Assembly (NCBI GenBank): GCA_002257025.1 | Contig: NCHA01000001.1 | Coordinates: 620,001 to 684,000 of the forward strand | DNA: 64,000 nucleotides | Direction of reading: 5' to 3' | DNA from: Sphingobacteriales bacterium 16-39-50 | GTDB lineage: Bacteria > Bacteroidota > Bacteroidia > Sphingobacteriales > Sphingobacteriaceae | Part shown: positions 8,605 to 17,897 of the stretch, one piece after another | Position numbering within the stretch: the stretch's first letter is position 1 | Layout: the number at the start of each line of letters is the position of its first letter | Made by a program: the position numbers and the translations under genes | The notes under the pieces: model-generated | The model's input: the letters and a program-made list of their open reading frames with translations, nothing else | Told to the model about the DNA's origin: nothing | The model's database searches: none

Positions 8605-9447
8605 ATGGCCTGGTTTAAGAGAGAAAAAAAGGGGATTATAACTTCCACAGAGGAAAAGAAAGAGACACCTGATGGTTTGTGGAACAAATGTCCCTCATGT
8701 AAAAAACCACTGCATTATGCAGAGCAGGTAGAGAATAAATACGTTTGTCAATACTGTGCCTACCATTTACGTATCGGCTCTAAAGAGTACTTCGAAATTC
8801 TTTTCGACGATAACGAATTCACAGAATTATTTCCCAACATAAGATCAGCCGATCCACTGAATTTTACTGATACTAAAAAGTATACCGAAAGACTTGAAGA
8901 AAGCTATGAAAAAACTGGCTTAAACGATGCAATACGTGCTGCTTCGGGTAAATTAGCCGGACAGAGCCTGGTAATTGCCTGTATGGACTTTAATTTTATT
9001 GGAGGTTCAATGGGTTCTGTTGTTGGTGAGAAAATCGCCCGTTCTATTGATTTCAGCATCAAGCATAAGATTCCATTCATGATGATCTCAAAATCGGGTG
9101 GAGCAAGGATGATGGAGGCTGCATTTTCACTGATGCAAATGGCCAAAACTTCAGCCAAATTAGCGCTGTTAAGCAAAGCTAAGATCCCATATATTTCATT
9201 ACTGACTGATCCAACAACAGGTGGAGTTACCGCCTCTTATGCGATGCTTGGCGACATTAATATTTCAGAACCTGGTGCTTTAATAGGCTTTGCAGGACCA
9301 AGGGTAATCAAAGAAACCATCAAAAAAGATCTTCCCAAAGGTTTCCAAACCTCAGAATTCGTGCTAGAACATGGATTCCTGGATTTTATTGTGGACAGAA
9401 GGCAAATGAAAGCAAAACTGGGATCTTTCCTGAAGATGCTTGCCTAA
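8605..9447 (+). CDS. accD: Acetyl-CoA carboxylase carboxyltransferase subunit beta
   Basis: 280 aa. The N-terminal zinc ribbon has four cysteines (29, 32, 48, 51). The crotonase-like carboxyltransferase fold follows, with [20 protein letters not shown] and the glycine-rich [16 protein letters not shown] that shapes the acyl-CoA pocket. It transfers carboxyl from biotin to acetyl-CoA, the first step of fatty acid synthesis; the alpha subunit is elsewhere. Full length. The gap behind it (9448-9564) is A/T-rich with a degenerate TGATT-rich stretch and no gene. Confidence 0.95.
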   Translation: MAWFKREKKGIITSTEEKKETPDGLWNKCPSCKKPLHYAEQVENKYVCQYCAYHLRIGSKEYFEILFDDNEFTELFPNIRSADPLNFTDTKKYTERLEESYEKTGLNDAIRAASGKLAGQSLVIACMDFNFIGGSMGSVVGEKIARSIDFSIKHKIPFMMISKSGGARMMEAAFSLMQMAKTSAKLALLSKAKIPYISLLTDPTTGGVTASYAMLGDINISEPGALIGFAGPRVIKETIKKDLPKGFQTSEFVLEHGFLDFIVDRRQMKAKLGSFLKMLA

Positions 9448-9564
9448 TTGTCTGAACTATGATTAGTATGTTTTTTTGATTATGATGATTTTACTTTTTC
9501 AAGGTAATCCTTTCATCATATAACAAGCGTTATGTTCGCATTTTATGGGTCTAATTGACTATAA

Positions 9565-10461
9565 TTAAGAACTTAGTTCTTCATAAGCCGCAGTCAAACT
9601 CCTTTGTATTCCCTGTCCCTGAAAATCTTCGGCCCCCGGAATGCTTTGGGCTTTTAAGATATCTTCTTTAGATTTTCCAGCTTTCATCTCATTTTTTACA
9701 AACAAAAGCAGCTTTTCGAGGTAGTTCTGCATCGCTCTGATTTCTTCTTTACCACCTGTAACTTTTAAAGGATCAGCAGAATGACCAAATACAAATAAAG
9801 TATCCTTATCAAATTTAGAAATGGTTTTATCCAGTACGTTCACCCAGCTTTGAATATTCGCACCCCCTGGTCGGTCAATGAAAGGAAATCGTTTATTAAA
9901 CATAAGATCTCCCATATGGGCGATGTTGGCATGCTCAAAATGAACAATGATATCGCCATTGGTATGTCCGGCCCCAAAATAATGAGCCTGAATATGCTCT
10001 GAGCCCACTTTAGCCTTCCATTGATTCTGAAATACAGTGTCAGCAAATAGTTGTTTGTCTTCAGATTTCTGAGCAGCAGCAGTTTTTTGATGGTTAGCAA
10101 GACAATTCGCATGTCCAACCACCTTCTCAGCCAAACCTTTAAATGCAAGATTTCCACCCGTATGATCACCATGATGATGGGTATTGATCAAATAATTCAA
10201 TGGCTTTGACGAAATTTTCTTAAGCTCGGCTATCAAATGAGTTGCCGGATCAACAAATTGTGTATCAACCACTGCCATTCCCGAATTATTTGATAACCAG
10301 GCTATTGTACCACCCTGCTCAGTAAATATCCCAACATCATTTCTCAAAAGAGTAAATTTATACGCCGGCTGCATTAATAAATTAGCCAGAGTCTTATTAT
10401 TCGCTATGGCTAACATAGCCAGTGAAAGTCCTGTACCTTGTAAAAACTGTCTGCGTTGCAT
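9565..10461 (-). CDS. Exported metallo-beta-lactamase-fold hydrolase
   Basis: 298 aa. The N-terminus MQRRQFLQGTGLSLAMLAIA looks like a twin-arginine signal, suggesting export of a folded metalloprotein. The metal site is HxHxDH at residues 95-100 (NTHHHGDHTGG); the later GAGHTNGD and HMGDLMFN supply the remaining ligands. The family includes glyoxalase II-like enzymes, beta-lactamases and quorum-quenching lactonases, and the sequence does not decide among them. Antibiotic resistance should not be assumed. Confidence 0.82.
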   Translation of the reverse strand: MQRRQFLQGTGLSLAMLAIANNKTLANLLMQPAYKFTLLRNDVGIFTEQGGTIAWLSNNSGMAVVDTQFVDPATHLIAELKKISSKPLNYLINTHHHGDHTGGNLAFKGLAEKVVGHANCLANHQKTAAAQKSEDKQLFADTVFQNQWKAKVGSEHIQAHYFGAGHTNGDIIVHFEHANIAHMGDLMFNKRFPFIDRPGGANIQSWVNVLDKTISKFDKDTLFVFGHSADPLKVTGGKEEIRAMQNYLEKLLLFVKNEMKAGKSKEDILKAQSIPGAEDFQGQGIQRSLTAAYEELSS

Positions 10462-10501
10462 TAAAAATTAAATTAAATGATCCTAAATATAAATAAAAAA
10501 A

Positions 10502-10527
10502 AATCCCGCTGCTGCGGGATTAAAAAT
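10502..10527 (-). terminator. Terminator between two minus-strand genes
   Basis: Stem AATCCCGC (10502) with GCGGGATT (10514), loop TGCT, and A/T tracts on both sides. It ends the 60-aa gene transcribed toward the hydrolase gene. Confidence 0.8.
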
Positions 10528-10710
10528 TTACATCGTTCCGGGTTCATGATTGAATCCAATGGAATGATGATTAACACGCCCGTGGGAATGGTGACTGAAA
10601 CTGTATCCCCGAACTAAGCCTGTAATAAAATGCTTTTCATGTATCAGCATTGTCTGCTCATCTTTAGGAATACCTTTTACTGAATGTTTGGGGGCAAGCT
10701 TTTTAGCCAT
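10528..10710 (-). CDS. Small histidine-rich protein, function unknown
   Basis: 60 aa, no family recognised. A basic N-terminus (MAKKLAPKHS) is followed by a His-rich C-terminal half with SFSHHSHGRVNHHSIGFNH; nine of its last 27 residues are His. No signal peptide or membrane segment. An A/G-rich GGAGGAAAT lies just before the ATG, unusual in this phylum, and a terminator follows directly, so it is probably a real single-gene unit. Metal (Ni, Zn or Cu) binding is conceivable from composition only. Confidence 0.65.
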   Translation of the reverse strand: MAKKLAPKHSVKGIPKDEQTMLIHEKHFITGLVRGYSFSHHSHGRVNHHSIGFNHEPGTM

Positions 10711-10802
10711 GATTTCCTCCTTTTTCTAAAGTATTTAAACAATTTACGAAAAATTGAACTAAAAAGCAAGATTGATCCGATCTAAAGAATCAGTATTCAG
10801 TA

Positions 10803-11939
10803 TTAAACCTCAACATGACAAAGTTCCTTTAGCTTCAGAACTACATAATCAATCTCTTCCATCGTATTGTATTTGCTGAAGGAAAACCGTACTGCAGGGC
10901 GATTCGGATTAGCCTGAATTCCATTTAAAACATGCGAGCCAATATTGGTCCCTGAGCTGCAAGCACTGCCTCCAGATGCGGAAATACCGGCAATATCCAG
11001 ACTAAAAAGCAGCATTTCTGCCATCTCCATTTCAGGAAATGAAACATTCAGCACCGTATAAAGACTTTTATCAGGATCAGTTTCACCATTAAACTCAATT
11101 CCGGGTATATTCTTTACTAACTCCTGCATCATATAAGATTTAAGCCCCTGAATGTACTCATGGTGCTCATCCATCTCTGCATAAGCGATTTCAAGTGCTT
11201 TTGCCAAACCTGCAATGCCATATACATTCTCTGTCCCGCCCCGCATATTTCGCTCCTGAGAACCCCCAAAAATCATCGGGTTGATCTTGATATTGTGATG
11301 TATATAAAGAAAGCCTACTCCTTTCGGGCCATGCAGTTTGTGTGCTGCACAAACGAGAAAGTGAACCTTAAGCTTGCTAAGATCATGTGGATAATGCCCC
11401 ATACTCTGCACTGTATCGCAATGGAAGATCGCATTATACTTTTCACATAATTCACCTACCCTTTCAATATCGGTAAGTGTTCCCAGTTCATTATTGGCAT
11501 GCATCAATGAAACAAAACTGCGTTCATTTGTGCTCAGAATTTCTTCAAGATGCTTGTAGTCAATAGTTCCCTTTTCATCTGTCTTTACATAACTCAACCT
11601 AATCAAACCACTGCTTTCAAGTGCATGAAGGGTGTGCAAAACAGCATGATGTTCAATAGCACTGGTAATTGCATGTTTGATTCCATGATCAATAATACCA
11701 GAGCGAATAGCCATGTTATCTGCCTCGGTCCCGCCAGAAGTGAAGAAAAATTCGGAGGGCGAAGCATGCAGCAGTGATGCAACACTCTTTCTCGCCTTTT
11801 CGATCAATGTACGTACCTCACGTCCATGTGCATGAATGGAGGAAGGATTGCCATAATGACTTTCCATTACTTCATAAATCGTCTTCAGCACCTCTTTGTC
11901 TAAAGGGGTAGTAGCCGCATTATCCAGGTATACACGCAT
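10803..11939 (-). CDS. Cysteine desulfurase (NifS/IscS family)
   Basis: 378-aa PLP enzyme that releases sulfur from cysteine as an enzyme persulfide for Fe-S cluster and thio-cofactor synthesis. The PLP lysine is in CAAHKLHGPKGVGFLY, and the catalytic loop Cys is in GGSACSSGTNIGSHVL near the C-terminus. The N-terminus MRVYLDNAATTPLD is typical. No IscU/IscA partner is adjacent. Group I (IscS/NifS-like) by loop sequence. Confidence 0.92.
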   Translation of the reverse strand: MRVYLDNAATTPLDKEVLKTIYEVMESHYGNPSSIHAHGREVRTLIEKARKSVASLLHASPSEFFFTSGGTEADNMAIRSGIIDHGIKHAITSAIEHHAVLHTLHALESSGLIRLSYVKTDEKGTIDYKHLEEILSTNERSFVSLMHANNELGTLTDIERVGELCEKYNAIFHCDTVQSMGHYPHDLSKLKVHFLVCAAHKLHGPKGVGFLYIHHNIKINPMIFGGSQERNMRGGTENVYGIAGLAKALEIAYAEMDEHHEYIQGLKSYMMQELVKNIPGIEFNGETDPDKSLYTVLNVSFPEMEMAEMLLFSLDIAGISASGGSACSSGTNIGSHVLNGIQANPNRPAVRFSFSKYNTMEEIDYVVLKLKELCHVEV

Positions 11940-12052
11940 ATTAATAAATATTCAACAGATTAAATCAATTTACACCAGCCATTGGTTAAAGCAGATGCAA
12001 AAATGAGTGAAAATATACTCAGTAAATTAGTACTTGTTCTTTGTTAAGATTA

Positions 12053-13441
12053 TTAGGTTAAACGCAATATTTCTTTTATATCTGAGATAATTTTCTGTGC
12101 AAGGTATTCGGCACCGGTTTCTGAACTGCTCTCAGAATAAATTCTGATTATAGGTTCGGTATTCGATTTCCGAAGATGTACCCATTGTTTATCAAATTCT
12201 ATTTTTAAGCCATCAATAGTACTATGGGGCTGATTTTCATATCTCTTTTCAACCTCAATTAATAGAGAATCGATATCCATTTCAGGAGTCAGGGTGATTT
12301 TATTCTTTGAAATGTAATAAGCAGGATAAGAGGCTCTGAGCACTGATACAGATTGCTTGCTTGTTGCAAGATGAGTTAAAAACAAAGCTATCCCAACCAA
12401 AGCATCCCGTCCATAATGAGATTCAGGATAGATAACACCTCCATTTCCCTCTCCGCCAATAATAGCCTGAGTCTCTTTCATCTTATTGACCACATTTACT
12501 TCACCTACAGCAGCAGCATTATAAGTTCCACCTGCAGCCTCGGTTACATCCCTTAAAGCACGGGTTGATGATAAATTGGAAACCGTGTTACCAGGGGTAT
12601 GTTTCAGAACATAATCAGAAACGGCAACCAGGGTATATTCTTCTCCAAACATTGAACCATCTTCACATACAAAGCACAATCTGTCAACATCCGGATCAAC
12701 GGCTATACCAAGATCAGCCTTTTTGGCAACAACCATACGCGAAAGATCAATCAGATTTTCAGGTAATGGCTCAGGATTGTGAGGAAATTCACCGTCAGGT
12801 TCACAGTAAAGCTCATAAATGGTCTTTACACCCAAAGCTTTTAACAATGCAGGTACAAATATCCCACCCGAAGAATTTACACAGTCAATTGCTATTTTAA
12901 AATTGGCATTCCGTACAGCTTCAGCATTCACAAGAGGCAATGCCAGCACCTTGTCTATATGCTTTTGTAAATAGCTATCGTCGTAGCTAACCTTTCCCAG
13001 ACTATTAACCTCAGCAAACTCAAAATCGCTCTCCTCGGCCATAGAGAGCACTAATTGTCCTTCCTGATCAGAAATAAACTCGCCTTTATCATTCAAAAGC
13101 TTCAGGGCATTCCATTGCTTTGGATTATGACTGGCAGTCAGAATGATGCCACCGCCGGCATTTTCATCAGGCACCGCAACTTCAACAGTTGGTGTGGTTG
13201 ACAGACCCAGATCGACCACGTCAATTCCTATACTTTGCAGGGTACCAACCACCAGATTACGGACCATTTCGCCCGAAATTCTGGCATCTCTGCCAATTAC
13301 TACCTTATTCTTGCCTGTACTTGCTATGACCCAACGGCCATAAGCTGAAGTAAATTTTACGATGTCAGTTGGTGTCAAACCATTTCCTGCCAATCCGCCT
13401 ATTGTACCCCTGATTCCGGAGATCGATTTTATTAAAGCCAC
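12053..13441 (-). CDS. glmM: Phosphoglucosamine mutase
   Basis: 462-aa alpha-D-phosphohexomutase. Active-site phosphoserine is Ser104 in LTASHNPKQWN; the metal loop is DPDVDRL, the sugar loop GGEGNGGVIYPE, and the phosphate-binding C-terminal loop RKSNTEPIIRIY. Converts glucosamine 6-phosphate to the 1-phosphate for UDP-GlcNAc and cell wall. A phosphomannomutase/phosphoglucomutase role cannot be excluded, but the GEGNGG loop favours GlmM. Divergent from the methyltransferase gene. Confidence 0.88.
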   Translation of the reverse strand: MALIKSISGIRGTIGGLAGNGLTPTDIVKFTSAYGRWVIASTGKNKVVIGRDARISGEMVRNLVVGTLQSIGIDVVDLGLSTTPTVEVAVPDENAGGGIILTASHNPKQWNALKLLNDKGEFISDQEGQLVLSMAEESDFEFAEVNSLGKVSYDDSYLQKHIDKVLALPLVNAEAVRNANFKIAIDCVNSSGGIFVPALLKALGVKTIYELYCEPDGEFPHNPEPLPENLIDLSRMVVAKKADLGIAVDPDVDRLCFVCEDGSMFGEEYTLVAVSDYVLKHTPGNTVSNLSSTRALRDVTEAAGGTYNAAAVGEVNVVNKMKETQAIIGGEGNGGVIYPESHYGRDALVGIALFLTHLATSKQSVSVLRASYPAYYISKNKITLTPEMDIDSLLIEVEKRYENQPHSTIDGLKIEFDKQWVHLRKSNTEPIIRIYSESSSETGAEYLAQKIISDIKEILRLT

Positions 13442-13506
13442 GATTTAAAATTATGGAGCAAAAATAACAATTACATCCTATTCATAACTGTAAAACAGTA
13501 AATGTA

Positions 13507-13515
13507 TATATTTGC
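13507..13515 (+). promoter_or_regulatory. Bacteroidetes -7 box of the methyltransferase operon
   Basis: TATATTTGC matches TAnnTTTG. It lies inside an upstream extension of the reading frame beginning at 13502, which argues that translation starts at the ATG at 13538. A small inverted repeat (ACTGT-AAA-ACAGT, 13488-13500) sits where the upstream promoter half would be. No clear -33 TTG. Confidence 0.7.
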
Positions 13516-13537
13516 CTCCATATCCTGTGATCTGTAT

Positions 13538-14275
13538 ATGCCAAAGAAGTGGTTTCAAAACTGGTTTAATTCTCCTTATTATCATATTCTGTACCATCAG
13601 CGTAATGATGCAGAGGCTGAATTTTTTATTGATAATCTATGTGCCTACCTTAAACCAACCGCAGACTCCAATTTGCTTGATATCGCATGTGGACGCGGAA
13701 GACACTCAGTATATCTGAACAAAAAAGGATATAATGTGACGGGAATTGACCTTTCAGTATCCAATGTGAAGTTTGCCCAGCAGTTTGAAAATGAAAAACT
13801 TCAGTTTTATGTGCATGATATGCGATATCCGTTTTACATCAATTACTTTGATTTTGCATTTAATCTTTTTACCAGTTTCGGATACTTTGAAACAGAAAAA
13901 GACCATGTTAATGCCTTAAAAACATTCAGAAAATCATTAAAAAAGGATGGAATCCTTGTTCTCGATTATTTTAACAGTCATAAGATCATGCACCATCTCA
14001 CCAATCAGGAGGTTAAACATGTTGATGGCATTGATTTTTATATCAGCAAAAAAATAGCTGATGGTAAGATCATAAAAAGTATTTCCTTTGAACATAAGAA
14101 TAAAGACTATTCATTTAAAGAAGAAGTAAAGGCATTTACTCTGGCAGACTTTGTACATATGTTCGAAAAAAGTGGCTTTAAAATTTTAAATCACTTTGGC
14201 GATTTTTCCTTAAATCCATTCAATGAAACAAAATCAGACCGTCTGATATTTATTTGTCAAAAAGCCGATGTTTGA
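13538..14275 (+). CDS. Class I SAM-dependent methyltransferase
   Basis: 245 aa from the chosen ATG. The SAM-binding motif I, LLDIACGRGRHS, is at residues 46-57, followed by the acidic motif VTGIDLS and the motif IV region FDFAFNLFTSFGYF. An in-frame ATG at 13502 is rejected because a promoter -7 box overlaps it and MPKKWFQNWF is a natural start. Substrate unknown; such proteins modify small molecules or quinone-type lipids. The stop overlaps the start of the PAP2 gene by 8 bases, so the genes are co-translated. Confidence 0.85.
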   Translation: MPKKWFQNWFNSPYYHILYHQRNDAEAEFFIDNLCAYLKPTADSNLLDIACGRGRHSVYLNKKGYNVTGIDLSVSNVKFAQQFENEKLQFYVHDMRYPFYINYFDFAFNLFTSFGYFETEKDHVNALKTFRKSLKKDGILVLDYFNSHKIMHHLTNQEVKHVDGIDFYISKKIADGKIIKSISFEHKNKDYSFKEEVKAFTLADFVHMFEKSGFKILNHFGDFSLNPFNETKSDRLIFICQKADV

Positions 14276-14849
14276 ACAGATTATTCAGTTTGACCAGAAT
14301 TTATTCTTTGGCATCAATCAGGGCCTGAGTAATCCTTTTTTCGACTGGCTTATGCCAGCTTTGAGAAACCGCTTTTTCTGGACACCTCTTTACTTGTTCA
14401 TAGTAATCTTTTTAGTAAGAAATTATAGTAAAAAAGGCTGGCTTATTCTTTTGTTTGCCGGACTAACCTTTGGCCTGACAGATTATTTCTCATCTTCTGT
14501 GATCAAACCCTCTGTTGAACGGTTAAGGCCATGCAATGACCCTGAGATTAAAAAAGAAGTCAGAAATCTCATTGCCTGTGGTACAGGCTATAGTTTCCCT
14601 TCATCTCATGCTGCCAACCATTTTGGATTGGCTGTATTTTTAATTCTTGTTTTCTATCATAAATGGAGGTTAATTCTGCCAATAGGCTTATTCTGGGCTT
14701 TCTCTATCAGCTTCGCCCAAATCTATGTTGGTGTCCATTTCCCTCTTGACATAATGGGAGGAGCTCTTCTGGGTTCTATGATAGGATATATAATGAGTGC
14801 AATTTTACTGGTGAATAAAACATTTAAAGAATGGGGATCTGGGAATTAA
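14268..14849 (+). CDS. PAP2 family membrane phosphatase
   Basis: 193 aa, about five to six membrane helices. The three phosphatase motifs are all present: KPSVERLRP, then SFPSSHAAN, then VGVHFPLDIMGG with the catalytic His. Relatives dephosphorylate undecaprenyl pyrophosphate or phosphatidic acid derivatives at the membrane. Overlaps both neighbours (8 and 19 bases), middle gene of a tight three-gene operon. Exact lipid substrate open. Confidence 0.88.
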   Translation: MFEQIIQFDQNLFFGINQGLSNPFFDWLMPALRNRFFWTPLYLFIVIFLVRNYSKKGWLILLFAGLTFGLTDYFSSSVIKPSVERLRPCNDPEIKKEVRNLIACGTGYSFPSSHAANHFGLAVFLILVFYHKWRLILPIGLFWAFSISFAQIYVGVHFPLDIMGGALLGSMIGYIMSAILLVNKTFKEWGSGN

Positions 14850-15544
14850 TTCTACTTTTCAGCAGCTCCATGCTCGGTGGCCTGGGGATCTTTCTTCTAA
14901 AGACCGATAATACCAACCGTTTAAAACTGGTATTGTCTTTTAGTGGTGCATACCTATTTGCCATTACAATCCTGCACCTAATGCCCGATGTTTATCATTC
15001 AGGGAACCCGGAGATAGGTTTATATATTCTTGGAGGCTTTCTGCTACAGATTGTGATGGAACAGTTTTCTGAGGGTATAGAACACGGCCACATCCATAAA
15101 CACAATCATCAGCATTATGTTTTTCCGATTGGGATCATGGCAAGTTTATGCTTGCATGCCTTTCTGGAAGGGATGCCTTTAGCTCAGAAACAGCATAATG
15201 AGCTTGTCTTTGGAATTGCACTTCATCATATACCGGCCGCTTTTGCACTAGGAAGTGTATTGATGCAGAATCATTTAAGTAAAATTAAGATTGTTGGATT
15301 ACTAATTCTTTTTGCAGCTATGAGTCCGATGGGATATTGGTTAAGCTTTGAGATTGGCAGAGGATCGATAGGCAATATAGATGCCTATTTCGATCGGATT
15401 ATGGGAGTAGTTATTGGTATATTCCTTCATATTTCAACTACAATCCTATTCGAATCTAGTGTAGATCATAAATTTAATCTGAAGAAAATGGTAGCTGTGC
15501 TGCTGGGTATTGGGATAGCGCTGATTGGGTTTTATTTACACTAA
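14831..15544 (+). CDS. ZIP family metal transporter
   Basis: 237 aa with about eight hydrophobic helices. A cytoplasmic His-rich loop HGHIHKHNHQH follows TM3, and the transport helices carry SLCLHAFLEGMPL and GIALHHIPAAFALG, the paired His/Glu metal-site motifs of ZIP importers (zinc, possibly iron or manganese). Starts inside the PAP2 gene. The operon partners give no obvious metal theme. Confidence 0.88.
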   Translation: MGIWELILLFSSSMLGGLGIFLLKTDNTNRLKLVLSFSGAYLFAITILHLMPDVYHSGNPEIGLYILGGFLLQIVMEQFSEGIEHGHIHKHNHQHYVFPIGIMASLCLHAFLEGMPLAQKQHNELVFGIALHHIPAAFALGSVLMQNHLSKIKIVGLLILFAAMSPMGYWLSFEIGRGSIGNIDAYFDRIMGVVIGIFLHISTTILFESSVDHKFNLKKMVAVLLGIGIALIGFYLH

Positions 15545-15547
15545 TTT

Positions 15548-15675
<128 letters not shown>

Positions 15676-15679
15676 AGTC

Positions 15680-16129
15680 CTATCCTCTCATCTTATCCAG
15701 TAATCCACTTAAGGTATTGGCCTCTTCGTCGCTCATATTTTTGGAAAGCAGATCCTTCAACGAGACTTCATTATCGAGTTTTTGAAGGATATCCAAACCC
15801 TTTTGGCTAATCAGAATATCCACTGCTCTTCGGTCCTTATTGCTGACACATCGTTTAACCAGGTCCTTCTGTACCAGACGCTCAACAATTCTGGATGCAT
15901 CAGACATTTTATCAAGCATACGTTCTTTCAGGATGTTTACCGTTGCCGGATTGGGGTACTGGCCTCTTAAAATTCTCAAAATATTGTATTGCTGGAGCGT
16001 AATACTATGTTTATTGAGCTTCAACCTAAGTAAATTGGTTATCCATCCGTAGGTATATATCAGGTTTACAACCACTTTCTGATGATTATCTTCAAACTTC
16101 TTGTTGTAAATTTCCTTTTCTATTTCCAT
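15680..16129 (-). CDS. MarR family winged-helix regulator
   Basis: 149 aa. Winged helix at about residues 45-105 (QQYNILRILRGQ ... ERMLDKMSDASRIVERLVQKDLV) and the MarR wing CVSNKDRRAVDILISQKGL. It stands alone; target and ligand unknown. Its 3' end abuts the heptamer array. Confidence 0.85.
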   Translation of the reverse strand: MEIEKEIYNKKFEDNHQKVVVNLIYTYGWITNLLRLKLNKHSITLQQYNILRILRGQYPNPATVNILKERMLDKMSDASRIVERLVQKDLVKRCVSNKDRRAVDILISQKGLDILQKLDNEVSLKDLLSKNMSDEEANTLSGLLDKMRG

Positions 16130-16200
16130 TTTGATGATTAGTACATTGGCTGGCTTAATTTGAGTGTTAAAACCAAAAGGTATCTAAAATTAATAACAAA

Positions 16201-16359
16201 TTATTTATCCTTAGCCTTTATTTTTTTTACCTGTCCATATTTCCAGGGGCAATTCAAACACTTATTCTTGCAGCAATATCCTCTTTTTAAATGGTACTTT
16301 TCTGTAAACACGAGATTACCCTCTTCGTTGATGTAATAGTCTACATTTTCAATCAGCAT
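16201..16359 (-). CDS. DUF5522 small cysteine-rich protein
   Basis: 52 aa, start ATG at 16359, overlapping the end of the exonuclease-like gene by 11 bases. Reads MLIENVDYYINEEGNLVFTE, then KYHLKRGYCCKNKCLNCPWK and a Lys-rich tail. The YHLKRGxCC and C-x3-C-x2-C pattern is that of DUF5522 proteins common in Bacteroidetes; four cysteines suggest a metal or Fe-S knuckle. Coupled to the upstream gene by overlap. Function unknown. Confidence 0.82.
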   Translation of the reverse strand: MLIENVDYYINEEGNLVFTEKYHLKRGYCCKNKCLNCPWKYGQVKKIKAKDK

Positions 16360-17299
16360 AATTAAGCAATTTTACAGTTAACTGGTCCGTGAAATAAGAT
16401 TTCAAATGTTTCCCATTACCATGAAGCGTCCACACCTCAGAGGGTTCAACTTGTTTGATCATGCTGAGTATATCATTCCAGTCTACATGATCCGAAATCA
16501 AAATTTTAAGGTCATTATTTGTCTGTAAATTCATCCAACCCGATGCGAATGCCCTGACCACATTCTTAGCCCTGATATAGCTGTTAAATGTTAAAGGAGG
16601 TACTATATAAACCAAATTCTGATCCGGTTGCTTCATTTGTTTACGGGTATAAAGTTCATACTTACCCGGATGAAAGCCAAATTGCTCGTAAATTCTGTTC
16701 AGTCCAATAATAGAATGGTGAACCAATATCTGACGCTGTGGACAATGATCAGACATCAGACTAATAAGCCTTTGTGCCTTACCCAGAGAATAGGCTCCAA
16801 GCAAAACATTATGATTGAATAAATTCAGTTTTTTGATCTCATCAGACACTGAAGGATGTTGAACCGCAGGATCTGCAAAAGTAGATTCGGTAATCAAAAC
16901 ATCTGCTTTGACAAACTCAATTTTCTCGCAGGTAGCATCATCCTGCAATTTATAATCACCTGTATATAAATATCTTACACCCTTGTACTCCATCAGAACC
17001 TGTGCTGAGCCCAGAATATGCCCGGCTGGAATGAAGCAGATAGATACTCCATTTAAATCAAAAGATTCAGACCAATCATAAGTAAGGATATTGTTACCAG
17101 CATTCTTTTGGTACCTGTGCTGCATAATGGCTGCTGTTGCTGGGGTGCAATACACATAAGCATTGCCTCTCACGGCATGATCACCATGTGCATGTGAAAT
17201 AACAGCATTCGCAGAAGCCATTTGGGGATCCAGATAAAAATCGCCATAGCGGCAATACAAACCTCGCTCATTAATGACCAAAAAATCGTTAATAATCAT
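16349..17299 (-). CDS. Metallo-beta-lactamase-fold exonuclease-like protein
   Basis: 316 aa from the ATG at 17299; an upstream TTG at 17311 would overlap coaE and is rejected. Metal motif HAHGDHAV (about residues 36-43), followed by GHILGSAQV and YTGDYKL, a pattern shared with RNase J/CPSF and the 'ligase-associated DNA exonuclease' group. The C-terminal half has the SDHVDWNDI and LHGNGKHL motifs of that group. Likely a nuclease acting on nucleic-acid ends. No DNA ligase or helicase is adjacent here; the neighbours are coaE and DUF5522. Confidence 0.8.
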   Translation of the reverse strand: MIINDFLVINERGLYCRYGDFYLDPQMASANAVISHAHGDHAVRGNAYVYCTPATAAIMQHRYQKNAGNNILTYDWSESFDLNGVSICFIPAGHILGSAQVLMEYKGVRYLYTGDYKLQDDATCEKIEFVKADVLITESTFADPAVQHPSVSDEIKKLNLFNHNVLLGAYSLGKAQRLISLMSDHCPQRQILVHHSIIGLNRIYEQFGFHPGKYELYTRKQMKQPDQNLVYIVPPLTFNSYIRAKNVVRAFASGWMNLQTNNDLKILISDHVDWNDILSMIKQVEPSEVWTLHGNGKHLKSYFTDQLTVKLLNYAD

Positions 17300-17300
17300 A

Positions 17301-17897
17301 TCAGGATCCAATCATCGAAAATTTCTGATGCAATTGAATAATCTGGGGTATTAACAATTGCTTCTCATCATTATTCAGAATATGATCTGCAAACTTCATT
17401 TTCTGTTCATCACTAAACTGGCGGTTCATTCTCAATTGAATATCTTCGGCACTAATCCCGTCTCTGGCTTTAACTCTGCTTATTCTAGTTTCAATGGGTG
17501 AGATTACAAGTATCGATTGATCGCACATCTTATAGGCATCACTTTCATACAGCAGAGCTGCTTCTTTAATTACGTAGGATGCTTCTTTTTGACTTAAAAC
17601 CCAGGCATCAAATGCTCTGAAAACTGCAGGATGTACAAGCGAATTCAATTTCTCCAGTTCATGATTATCATTGAATACTATTGATGAAATATAGCTTCGG
17701 TTCAATTCCCCGCTTTGGGTATAAGAATTCTGTCCAAATGCGTCAAGAATCCCTGATTTTAATATAGGATCAGTATGCATTATGGACTTGGCGACATCAT
17801 CAGCATAGAATACAGGGACGCCCAAAAGTTCGAATACTTTACAAACCGTAGTTTTACCACTACCTATCCCACCTGTTATACCGATCTTGAGCATCAT
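17301..17897 (-). CDS. coaE: Dephospho-CoA kinase
   Basis: 198 aa. P-loop GITGGIGSGKTTVC at the N-terminus and the DQSILVISPIETRISRVKARDG segment identify CoaE, which phosphorylates the 3'-hydroxyl of dephospho-CoA in the last step of CoA synthesis. Overlaps the ybbR-like gene by 4 bases. Full length. Confidence 0.93.
   Translation of the reverse strand: MMLKIGITGGIGSGKTTVCKVFELLGVPVFYADDVAKSIMHTDPILKSGILDAFGQNSYTQSGELNRSYISSIVFNDNHELEKLNSLVHPAVFRAFDAWVLSQKEASYVIKEAALLYESDAYKMCDQSILVISPIETRISRVKARDGISAEDIQLRMNRQFSDEQKMKFADHILNNDEKQLLIPQIIQLHQKFSMIGS

Noticed and set aside
9448..9564. TGATT-rich gap after accD
   Set aside because: Looks like a degenerate dispersed repeat, but no clean unit or second copy is visible in the window.
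9565..10461. Class B beta-lactamase (antibiotic resistance)
   Set aside because: Only the general HxHxDH fold motif is present; residues specific to a beta-lactamase subclass cannot be shown from sequence.
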